The translations under genes and the position numbers were made by a program. The notes under the pieces were generated by a model. That model searched no databases and was not told where the DNA came from. It saw nothing but the letters and a program-made list of their open reading frames with translations. Below, piece by piece: positions 34,952 through 46,574 of a stretch of DNA of 64,000 nucleotides (position 1 is its first letter; every line of letters starts with the position of its first letter). The DNA lies in assembly GCA_037039925.1 (NCBI GenBank), contig JAXRKP010000242.1, forward strand, positions 190,001 to 254,000, in the 5' to 3' direction. The stretch comes from Doris montereyensis (lineage: Eukaryota > Mollusca > Gastropoda > Nudibranchia > Dorididae).

Positions 34952-35728
34952 CTGTTTCAGAAAAATCACAAATATTCATGTCAAACTTTATGAAAAGATA
35001 ATGAAATGTTTGTTTCTCTAAGGGGTCACAGTTATATGTAATAATACTATATTTAATAATAATAACAAGAACAACTACAACAAAACCAATAATATAATTA
35101 ATATAGAAAATAAGTAACAACAGGAAAAACAATGATTAAAAAAACCCAACTTTCTACTACAAATCATAATTGGACTACCACAACCAATACTGCTACTACT
35201 AGCATTACTATTACTACTATGACTTTTACAACAGCAATATATAGTATTCATAAAACACATTTACTGTCACACAAGTTTTTTTTCATGCCCTTATTTAAAT
35301 TCACACACTTTTACTATTGTAAATATTATTTTGGGATGTCCAGATATTCCTGTGGGCACAAAAAATCATTGGTGCTTAAAATTAAAAACAATATTTTGTT
35401 TTCAACAATGTCATTACATGACATCAATGAATAAAAGTGAACATGACTCAAAATAAATCAAAGCTAATGTAAGTATTTTAGTTCCATTCAAAATCGAAAA
35501 CAATTGTGAATTTTAAGACGTGATGAAACTGAATGTATACAAACATACATGTACCATTATTTAAAAAAAACACACAATGCATGCCTGGCGAATTTTACAT
35601 GCACTTTACTATCAATTAATCTCAGGAAAATCCTAATAAAAGTAAAGAAGGATGTAGACATCTGAAGCAAAATGAATAAAAATGCCTAAAAAAAGAGAGA
35701 AAAACAAAAAATTCACTAAAGAACTCAC
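34952..35728. other. Intron, about 0.8 kb
   Basis: AT-rich. An ACT/ATT-rich low-complexity patch lies near 35040-35240. No exon or mobile element was recognised. Confidence 0.5.
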
Positions 35729-35777
35729 TTAGATTTGACGGTGGTGCTTTTCAGCAAATGCCTAAAATCCAGTTGCT
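35729..35777 (-). CDS. Micro-exon with a DFRxxL motif
   Basis: 49 bp, acceptor TTCCAAACAG, donor AAATCTAA|GTGAGT. It encodes QLDFRHLLKSTTVKS, with an exact DFRxxL (DFRHLL). Phase-2 exit joins exactly to the next exon (AA+G gives Lys). Entry is a problem: T from exon 38185-38301 plus AG would read TAG, so an unseen exon must precede it in at least some transcripts. The motif, donor and downstream phase all support it. Confidence 0.6.
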
Positions 35778-35892
35778 CTGTTTGGAATTGTACCCCTACT
35801 CTTGTTTTCCTGTCATGCAAAGCAAGGGTCAATTCATAAAGACAACTATTGACATGCAGAATTAACAGACACCAAGCAGAGAGAGAGAGGGG

Positions 35893-36205
35893 GGGGGGGA
35901 GGGCGACACAGTGTGACACAGAGGTAAGGTGCTTGTGTCTTACCCTTGTGGCTGTGGGTTCATGCCCCGATAGGTTAAAACGTTTACTTAGGTTTTTCAG
36001 GTAAAATCCACCCCCACCTGGTGCAGGAACGTGGATTTAAACCTAATAACATGGATGAAGACGGACAATAAAAAGGAAGTTCCATGTGCAGATCACACCA
36101 CTCTGTGCATGTTAAAGATACCTTGGCTGTTTACAAGGCAGTCTGGGAGGGGGCAAAACTAAAATCCTACCAAAAAATCCTGAGTTGTGGGTGTGGGTAA
36201 AATCA
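35893..36205 (+). mobile_element. SINE family B copy with tRNA-like head
   Basis: It starts AGGGCGACACAGTG and carries a box-B-like GTGGGTTCATGCCCC, followed by CACCTGGTGCAGG..., TTCCATGTGCAGATC and GCATGTTAAAGATACCTTG. The same blocks in the same order occur at 17645-17945 and, inverted, at 40815-40995. Confidence 0.75.
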
Positions 36206-36479
36206 AATATCAAATAGAATTGGAACCAAAAGCAGAGATCTTCTAACTTCTTGTGATAATATTTTTCTTCATAGCATCTGCATGATAACTAACTTAGGGG
36301 ATCAACACATCCAGTAACTGGAATCATGCATCAGTCTCAGAAATGGACTCTTTTTTCTCTCTTCTTTTGTTGTTGCTGTAATGACATGACCAATGACAAA
36401 ACAGTTCAACCACATACTTCCTGTTTTGGACTTAGTGCCCAGCCAAAAGAATAATTCCTACAAGTAAGGGCGAGTGAAA

Positions 36480-36930
36480 AAAAAAATTTTCATACAGTTG
36501 ATTCTTTCTTTTTCTTTCTTCCTTAATCAGTTCCCATTCTACCTTCGGTACATGATATGAGTTTAGATGCTCCAAATGATATTTCTCCAGACTGCCCTGT
36601 CCTGGCATTTTCTGTTTCATTCTGTGAAAGTTAAATTTCTTTGCTTTAATGCCTCTTTTATTCTTCTTCCCACTTTCTTCGAGGTGCCGTTAGGTCTTTT
36701 ACCTTGGGCTTTAGCACTGTATACTGATTGAGCTATTCTATTGTCATTCATTCTGTTTACATGCCCAAACCATCTCAATTGATTAGTTTCTATCTTAGTT
36801 TTTACGCCATCTGCTTTAGTCAGATCTCTTATTGATGTGTTTCTGATTTTGTCTCTTTTAGTTTTCCCTACTAACTCTTCTTAGATATTTCATTTCAGCT
36901 GCTTGTACTCGACTGTATTTCCTACTGTCC
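36480..36930 (-). mobile_element. Decayed non-LTR retrotransposon, reverse-transcriptase C-terminal end
   Basis: On the minus strand, translation in shifting frames gives AAEMKYLRRV, TNQLRWFGHVNRMNDNRIAQ, YSAKAQGKRPNG and a Trp/Pro-rich end. This is the well-known C-terminal signature (QLRWFGHVxRM) of LINE-type endonuclease/reverse-transcriptase proteins. It has frameshifts and stops and no upstream polymerase domain, so it is a 5'-truncated dead copy lying within the intron in gene orientation. Confidence 0.85.
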
Positions 36931-38184
36931 ATGTAACAGTTGATTCACGTTTTAAAAATACACATGTATTTATTCCTTCCTTTAGCACAAATATTCTTAA
37001 TTATTATTCTAAACAATTTTTCTTTTCATTTCTACTCATTGTTTTTAAGACCAATAATGTCAATTAACATCTCATTTTAAGTATTTTGAATATGTCAATA
37101 AAAAGTAAAAATAAACTGAGACCGGGGAGAGGGGTGGGTTTGGAGGGGGGGGTTGAGTGACAAACATTGATAAATAGTCATGGTTTTTTCATTCCATGTC
37201 ACATCCATTTCTTCTCAAACTTTTCACATAAAATACTATGGGGAGGTATGTTTGTCTGTCTGTCATGCATTAGAACATGATGGGGTATTGTCGTCTGTGC
37301 ATGTTTGTTCACAAAAACACCAAAATAAACAACAACACTAGCACTAGCAGGTACGAGCACTACATTATCATTATCACTGGTATAGAGTAAAATGTTGTGT
37401 CTCCAGATTGGAAGAGGAAAAACTTGGGTAATCAGTCAGAGAAATGATGAAATTAGAACCAAACTTGTGTATCAAAGTGTTGCATGTCTCACAACTACAT
37501 TATAAAAAAGATATTATTTCTTTTTGCAGTTCAACCATGTTGTCACTGTTACTAATGAGGAGGGCTTGAGAAACTATTTTATCTCAACACTTTGAATTTG
37601 GAGACACAACATCATCATAGCTCTATACCGGTAATTACCATGCACAGCACACCCATGCATAAATAAAGCTAGCAGGAAAACAAATCTAAATATCTCTAAA
37701 AAGAAACGAAATTAGCATAAATTCTTACAGATAAATATCTTGTTTTGCTTAAATGTTTTTTATCAGAAAATCACTTGTTCAATTTAATTGTAGATTTTTA
37801 TGATTATAAATTAGAGAACAAGTACATAAAGATTTTTTAAAAATGTTAAAATTAAAGATATATGACACGTTACATTAATTGGAAAAGTGTATGCATGTCA
37901 TAAGGACAATGAAGAAAAAAATTACTTGACACAAAATGAGACTGATTGATATAATGAAAAATCAAACTTTGAGACTTTGACATCCAATTGTTCTTCTGTT
38001 AAAAAAAGAAAAGAAAATAAAAGAAAAAGGAAAACAAAAAGCTAATCCAATCCTCTTTACCCCTAGCACTAGCAAAAACGACAGGAGAAGGACAGGAGAC
38101 AAATCATGCCTGTGTGTTTTATTTATTTCGGAAAACCAACCAAACAATTTTAACAACAACAACAACAAAAAAGTACAAACTTAC

Positions 38185-38301
38185 ACTTCAGTTGTGAGAG
38201 TTTCCTGAAGTCGACTTGTTCTGCTTCCTGTTCAGGAGCTTTGATTTCAAATTCGGTTGTTTGGAGCTCGTCTCGGAAATCAGTTTTCTCCTCCTTGGTT
38301 T
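38185..38301 (-). CDS. Exon with two DFRxxL-type actin-binding-like motifs
   Basis: Acceptor TGCTTCATCAG, donor CTGAAGT|GTAAGT, 117 bp, phase 2 to phase 1. It encodes TKEEKTDFRDELQTTEFEIK, then APEQEAEQVDFRKLSQLK. TDFRDEL fits the DFRxxL consensus and QVDFRKLS is a near match. In vertebrate smooth-muscle myosin light chain kinase, QQVDFRxxL repeats bind F-actin; the same function here is an inference. Direct splicing to the next exon found (35729-35777) would create TAG, so another exon or alternative splicing is likely between them. Confidence 0.8.
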
Positions 38302-38340
38302 CTGATGAAGCAAACAAGAAATAAACATTGAAAGGGATGG

Positions 38341-38690
<350 letters not shown>

Positions 38691-38851
38691 AAAAATTGGG
38701 AGTTAAAAGTGCTTTTGAGAGGGCAAATTTAGCATTATGGACTATGTTGTCACTTCTTGATGAATGTACAAACTATCAGCTACAAAAACAAAGCATGAAT
38801 GTAAAGGTGAATATGACCCCTCCTTCCCACCCAAAAATCCCCTTTTCTTTC

Positions 38852-38853
<2 letters not shown>

Positions 38854-38937
<84 letters not shown>
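38854..38937. repeat. (AT)n microsatellite, 84 bp
   Basis: Pure alternating AT, self-complementary and able to fold into a hairpin in the transcript. It begins about 34 nt downstream of the 38972 donor. Confidence 0.98.
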
Positions 38938-38941
<4 letters not shown>

Positions 38942-38971
38942 CAGGCTTATTACGAAAAACTGCGGACTCAC

Positions 38972-39164
38972 TGTTGACAATGAGAGAAACTGTGACAGTT
39001 TCCTCTCCAAGGTTGTTGGAGGCAGAAACTTTGTAGGAGCCAGCATCTTTGGGTGTGGCGTCTGAGATGACAAGACTAGTGTGGTAGGTGTCGTTATCTT
39101 TGGTGAAGGATGTGCGATAACGGTCATCGTCCGGAAGATCAGCAAGATCTTTTGTCCATTTAAT
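38972..39164 (-). CDS. Exon: C-terminal half of an Ig domain
   Basis: Acceptor TGCCTTGCAG, donor AACA|GTGAGT. It encodes IKWTKDLADLPDDDRYRTSF, then SLVISDATPKDAGSYKVSAS and NNLGEETVTVSLIVN. These are the C-strand Trp and the DAGSY tyrosine corner of an I-set Ig completed from exon 40532-40681 in phase 0. The F-strand Cys is absent (SYKVSASN). Exit phase 1 fits the DFRxxL exon at 38185-38301. Confidence 0.92.
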
Positions 39165-39186
39165 CTGCAAGGCAAACAGAATATGA

Positions 39187-39500
39187 TAAAACAGTTAAGT
39201 CCCTTCAAGAATGCCCTCACGATCCATAGAGCCATAGAGCTGAGCAGAGCTTTTTATTCCAGTTTCTATAGTGTGAAGAAGCAGAACAGGTGATAATAAT
39301 CCCCAACTGGATTGGACGCACGTGTGTTGTAGGTTTTTACTCCCAACCTGTTGTTGGTAGGTACCCATGTGCACCTGAGGGTTGAGTGGGGAAAATGCGT
39401 GTCGAGTGTCTTTCTCAAAAGAACACAACATTGGACCTAGCATTGCTAAGATTCGAACCCAGGACCTCATGATCCCAAGCTTGGCAACCAAGGCAATACA
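39187..39500 (-). mobile_element. SINE family A copy
   Basis: It runs from AAGTCCCTTCAAGAATGCCC through TTTTTACTCCCAACCTGTTG, CACCTGAGGGTTGAGTGGGG and GATTCGAACCCAGGACCTCA to the box-A end. In minus orientation it has box B (GGTTCGAATC) and a weak box A. It lies in the intron beside the Ig exon 38972-39164. Confidence 0.88.
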
Positions 39501-40039
39501 CCACAAATGCTACAAGAATCGATACAATGAAGAGATGATCGTGATGTTATTGGTTTAATTGCTGAAATGGGGAATTCTCTTCAAGAATATCTTCACCCTT
39601 GAAAAAGTTAAATAGCTCAGACCTCTTTACTTGACTGAGATGTGAAAGAGTATCTGGCTATAAGCACAGAGGGAAACTGTCATCATTCACAGGTTTTCCC
39701 CCCAATAGGTCTCTATGGTTCATTATTAAAGGAAGTAAAGATTTAGGTTGAAAAGGATTAACAATTGATTTCTTTAAGGTTGAAATGCACATCGCTGCCG
39801 AAAATCTTCATGAAAAGGATACAGGAATCAGTTTTAAGATGTCTTTCTTAATTCAAAGGTAACACATTCATTGTTGAACTTTATCCAATAAAGATAAACA
39901 CAGATATACAAAAACACAACAGAAGGAGTCACTTTGAAGGCAAAATTGGAAAAAAATGCACTAATGTATAAAATTATTACAAAATATAACAAAAGAACGG
40001 GAAACTCATCAAAGCTCACAGAATTGTTTAAAAAAAAAT

Positions 40040-40350
40040 ATACATTTGGTAAAAAAAAGGAAAGTTCCTTTAAGGCCGTTACGGCCCATAGAGCCTGACC
40101 TTATCCTGGTTTCAATAATGTGAAGCGGAACAGGTGATAATAGGCATCTCCTAAACAGGACGCTAGTCTGTCACAAGTTTTTACTCCCAAACTAGTGCTT
40201 GTATCCATTTGCACCTGGGTTGAGTGGGGAAAAGGTGTGTTAAGTGTCTTTCGCAAGGAACACAACATCGGACCTAGCTTTGCCAGGATTCGAACCCCGG
40301 GGCTTCATGATCCCTAGTCCAGCAGCCTAACCACTCGGCCACTGACGCCA
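40040..40350 (-). mobile_element. SINE family A copy
   Basis: Blocks TTTAAGGCCGTTACGGCCCA, TTTTTACTCCCAAACTAGTG, TTTGCACCTGGGTTGAGTGG and AGGATTCGAACCCCGG, then CCTAACCACTCGGCCACTGA. In minus orientation this gives box A (GTGGCCGAGTGGTTAGG) and box B (GGTTCGAATCC), a tRNA-derived head. Confidence 0.9.
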
Positions 40351-40531
40351 CTTTTAAAAATATAAACCTTGTCCACTATGGCTGTGATTTCAGGAAACCC
40401 ATCAACAAGATAAGAGGGTTCACAGTGTGCCCCATTACTACTCTCTTTTTAATCTTTGAGAAACAATGAAATGAGAAAAAAACAACACAACTCCCCAACG
40501 GGTTTCTTGCTTGCTAATGTCAAGGACGTAC

Positions 40532-40681
40532 CTGGGGTTCAGGAACAGCCTCAATTGTTGCGGTGAAAGTCACTGTCTCGTCCTCTTCCACTGTCTGGAA
40601 GGACGGTTTGATGGTGAAGACAGGGGCAAGACCAGACGCCTCTTCTTCACTTGCGAATTTCAAAGAAAGAATCTCAGGAAG
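40532..40681 (-). CDS. Exon: linker and N-terminal half of an Ig domain
   Basis: A 150-bp phase-0 exon (acceptor CCACTACAG, donor CCCCAG|GTACGT). It encodes LPEILSLKFASEEEASG, then the Ig start LAPVFTIKPSFQTVEEDE and VTFTATIEAVPEPQ. The B-strand Cys is replaced (FTATI). It joins exactly to 38972-39164, which supplies the C-strand Trp and the rest of the fold. Confidence 0.9.
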
Positions 40682-40814
40682 CTGTAGTGGTAAGAATTTA
40701 TTGAGAATGGTAAAATATTTTATTGCATAGGGTTAATTATTTAAAATTATATTTTTTTATTTGATTTAATTTACCCACAAGAAAGAATCTCAGAGTTTTT
40801 TGAGAATTTTTGAT

Positions 40815-40995
40815 TGCCTTGTAAAAGGTATCTTTAATGTGCACAGTGTTGTGATCTGAACCCTCTTCTTTTACAGTCCGTTTCCGATGGGACTAGGTAT
40901 TGATCCACCTACCTGGACCAGGGGGGGGGAAATTTTACTCTAAAAATAGAACAAACCCACTACCCTTTTATTTGACACCTTGCCTCTGGACTACG
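40815..40995 (-). mobile_element. SINE family B fragment
   Basis: In minus orientation it has CCTGGTCCAGGTAGGTGGAT, CCTAGTCCCATCGGAAACGG and GTGCACATTAAAGATACCTT, matching 17645-17945 block for block. The head is partly lost. Confidence 0.75.
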
Positions 40996-41324
40996 AGTGC
41001 TGTTTGCACTGGGCAACGCTTGACAAACGCAAAAATGTGTGGCCAATGATTAAACTAACACTAAAGGTCCTGTGACTGTAATCAAATCAAACAAAGAATT
41101 TATGAAGTAACAATTATTTCTCAATGGTTTTCATGATCTTCTTATTCTTCATGTCCATTTGGCATCCGTCCTTCCATTACGTTAAAAAAAAAGAAGAAGA
41201 TTTTGATGTCTCTATATCATGTCTATCCCTTTACTTAAACAAGCCTCAAATTGTTCAAAAATAGATACCCATGCAGCCACAATGGAGAGAAGTGAAAAGT
41301 AAGAAACAACAATAATGTAAACAA

Positions 41325-41600
41325 CTTTTTGACTAAAATTAAATCACAGGTACAAAGTTTACCTGCGTCTTATCTGTGATGTACACAAACATACTGGTTT
41401 TGTTTCCTTCCGAAAAAAACCCCCAAATTCTTTGCCGTACATCATCGTATATAGGACACAACTTTTTGACTAAAACTAAATCATAGGTACAAAGTCTACC
41501 TGTGTCATATCTGTGTGATACACAAACATACTGGTTAAGTTTCCTTCCGAAAAAAAACCCAACTCCCTTGCCGTACATCATCGCGAATAGGACGCACTTT
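41325..41600. repeat. Two-copy tandem duplication, about 136 bp
   Basis: AACTTTTTGACTAAAA begins near 41325 and again near 41460. The following ACAAAC..ACTGGTT..TTTCCTTCCGAAAAAA and TTGCCGTACATCATCG blocks recur in the same order. The copies differ at a minority of positions and an open minus frame runs across both, but without splice or domain support. Confidence 0.8.
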
Positions 41601-41782
41601 TTTTACTAACAGTGGTGACTAGTAATAGTACATTCCCGCTATGTACACACGTTAGCATTACAACACAATACACTGTTGTGTACTACTAAGATGCAATAAA
41701 TATGAGGAGACAAACAAATAATATCAGCACAGGATCAGTACGGCCCTGTGAAAATATAAACAGTTCACAGAAAGAAACTAAC

Positions 41783-42082
41783 CTTCAACAGTGAGAACGG
41801 CTGACGAGGTGGCAGTTCCCATTTCATTTTTGGCCACAACCACGTAGGTCCCGGCATCCTCTGGTAGGACATCATGGATGTAGAAAGATGCAATTTTCTC
41901 CTCGCTGTAGGCAATTTCAAATTCCTCTGAAGGGTGGACAATCTGTTCATCTTTGTACCATGTGACTGTCGGGGTCGGCAGGCCAATGATTTCTGCTTCG
42001 AGTCTGACTTCGTCCCCATCTTGGGCAGTGATGTGTGAAAGCTCCGACTTGACAATGGGAGCATAATATTCTTCTTTGTATT
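41783..42082 (-). CDS. Exon: complete I-set Ig domain
   Basis: A 300-bp exon (acceptor TTCACCAG, donor GAAG|GTTAGT) encoding one whole Ig in a single unbroken frame. It shows YYAPIVKSELSHITAQDGD, then VRLEAEIIGLPTPTVTWYKD, then PEDAGTYVVVAKNEMG and a final SSAVLTVEG. The C-strand Trp and the D-x-G-x-Y corner are present. Both canonical disulfide Cys are replaced (LEAEI, YVVVAK), which is common in cytoplasmic titin-type domains. Entry phase 2 fits the preceding linker. Exit phase 1 does not fit the next exon found at 40532-40681, so at least one short exon is probably missing between them. Confidence 0.92.
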
Positions 42083-42613
42083 CTGGTGAAGAATAAATGA
42101 TGAGAACAGCTAAAAACTTACAACTGGAAATTCTTCAGATATGCCAAGTGTGTTGCAAATCCCGTTATACCGTCTTGTAAACACCGCCAATGTTGCGCTG
42201 GTCCCAAAGTTGGCGTATAGCAAGGTTTGAGTGTACTTCCAATCCTTACCCATATTATATGCTGTTATACACATGCAAGATAACTATTAAGATTTCAATC
42301 AGCTCTTAATCAAATGTAAAGACCCACCTGGACAGGACACTAGTCTATCACATGTTTTTACTCTCAAGCTGTTGCTGGTACCTATTTGCACCTGGGTCGA
42401 GTTGGGAAAACGCGTGTAAAGTGTCTTCCCCAAGGAACACAACATTAGGCCTACCTTTGCTTGGGTTCGAACCCAGGACCTCATGATCCCATTTATACTA
42501 CTTGGTTACTGTTTGGAACAGATTTGCTGTTTTCGTTCTTGTTAATATAATAAGACAGTGAATTTCTCTTGGGAGACATGTTCTAAATCAACTGGTTTGC
42601 TACGATGACCTAC
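42083..42613. other. Intron with a SINE copy
   Basis: About 530 bp. Its centre (about 42300-42485) is a minus-strand copy of the tRNA-headed SINE seen elsewhere in the window. Nothing else was recognised. Confidence 0.55.
42300..42485 (-). mobile_element. SINE family A, 5' part
   Basis: Starts within GACAGGACACTAGTCTATCA and runs through TTTTTACTCTCAAGCTGTTG and TTTGCACCTGGGTCGAGTTG to GGGTTCGAACCCAGGACCTC. The CCCATAGAGCC 3' block is missing. Confidence 0.85.
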
Positions 42614-42691
42614 CTTCAACAAGAGGCTGTTCAAGGATGACAGGAGATAACTCCTTCTTGTCTTCGTCTGATTCGACTTCTTTTTCCAGTT
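42614..42691 (-). CDS. Small acidic linker exon (26 codons)
   Basis: Acceptor TTGTGACAG and donor GAAG|GTAGGT. It reads ELEKEVESDEDKKELSPVIL followed by EQPLVE, phase 2 to phase 1. Strongly charged, with the final SPVILEQPLVE forming a short hydrophobic lead into the next Ig exon. It is in frame with 43566-43619 above and 41783-42082 below. Confidence 0.78.
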
Positions 42692-43565
42692 CTGTCACAA
42701 GGAAAATAGCCAATTTATCCAAAGTTATGTCAACACAAAAGTATCAAAGTTTGGAAACGGTAAATAAATAATACCATGTAAATAAAAGTAAAAGGCTATG
42801 CAATCACTTTATCATAACACTGTTCATGTTATTCTATACTTCTTTTTTTATAACCATAATAACTGACTAAATTCCTGAGAATTACTGTCAGCCCACAGGA
42901 TAATATGTAATTTAACTACCGTTTATCATATTTTTATTTAAATGCTGTCTTAGAAATGAAAATATTAATATTGTATAAGAATTTGACATCCCTAAACATT
43001 AAAACATAGTGGGATGGTATAGAGATACATTTTCTCTTCTATTGGAACTGCATATCATGAAGATTTATATTTGATAAGCAGACAACTACACATGTGTATC
43101 GTGTATTTGTGGAGACGAAACTGTACTGCTGTGAACTTGTAATTACAACGACATTGGTTCAAACCCCATGGCTGGCCAACGTGGCTTTTTTTACAACGTT
43201 GTACTCTTCAGAAAGGTACTTTACTCTGCTTTCCTCATTTGACTCAGGTATGAATGAATATCCAGCTACAGGTAGAGAATGATCGTGTCAGAATGGTAGT
43301 ACAAAGTCCCTCCCGAAGGAGTTGAGAAGGACCTTGAATGAAATGGCCTACTGGTTGGGGGATAAACGATGTACAGTTGGTGAGCCTGCACTTGTGTGGA
43401 GATACAAAACTATAAATCCATTCTTTTGTTTACTTTTATCTTTAAATGTGATGTTTCTCATTAATTTATCTTTGAAGTTTTTAATGCTTTGATTGGTTGT
43501 AAAGACATTGATACAAACATTTATTGGGATGTCAAATGAAAACACAGATGAAACGTTCCTCTCAC
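42692..43565. other. Intron, about 0.9 kb
   Basis: AT-rich. It contains a short fragment of a LINE 3' end near 42840-42925 (AATAACTGACTAAATTCCTG type, matching the copies at 2.0, 4.2 and 7.1 kb). No exon was recognised. Confidence 0.5.
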
Positions 43566-43619
43566 CTGCAGTAACAAGTTTCTCTTTTTCAGATAAGGAT
43601 TCTTCTTTTTCAGCCAACA
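43566..43619 (-). CDS. Small acidic linker exon (18 codons)
   Basis: Acceptor CCTTCCAG and donor CTGCAG|GTGAGA. It reads LAEKEESLSEKEKLVTA, phase 2 in and phase 1 out, matching the exons on both sides. It is Glu/Lys-rich with a short internal SEKE-type duplication, and resembles the short PEVK exons that titin-like genes include or skip by alternative splicing. Confidence 0.75.

Positions 43620-46574
<2,955 letters not shown>

Larger units (their letters stand above)
35778..38184. other. Intron, about 2.4 kb, with SINE B and a LINE remnant
   Basis: It holds a plus-strand SINE family B copy (35893-36205) and a decayed minus-strand LINE reverse-transcriptase end (36480-36930). A short exon is expected here from the phase conflict of its flanks, but I did not find it. 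The rest is AT-rich unique sequence. Confidence 0.5.
39165..40531. other. Intron with two SINE copies
   Basis: About 1.37 kb. It carries two minus-strand copies of the tRNA-headed SINE (39187-39500 and 40040-40350). The remaining AT-rich sequence holds no exon that I can see. Confidence 0.6.
40682..41782. other. Intron, probably hiding a short exon
   Basis: The flanking exons disagree in phase (1 upstream, 0 downstream), so a small exon with phase 2 to phase 0 should lie here, but I could not find it. The stretch contains a fragment of SINE family B (40815-40995, minus) and a tandem duplication of about 136 bp (41325-41590). Confidence 0.4.
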
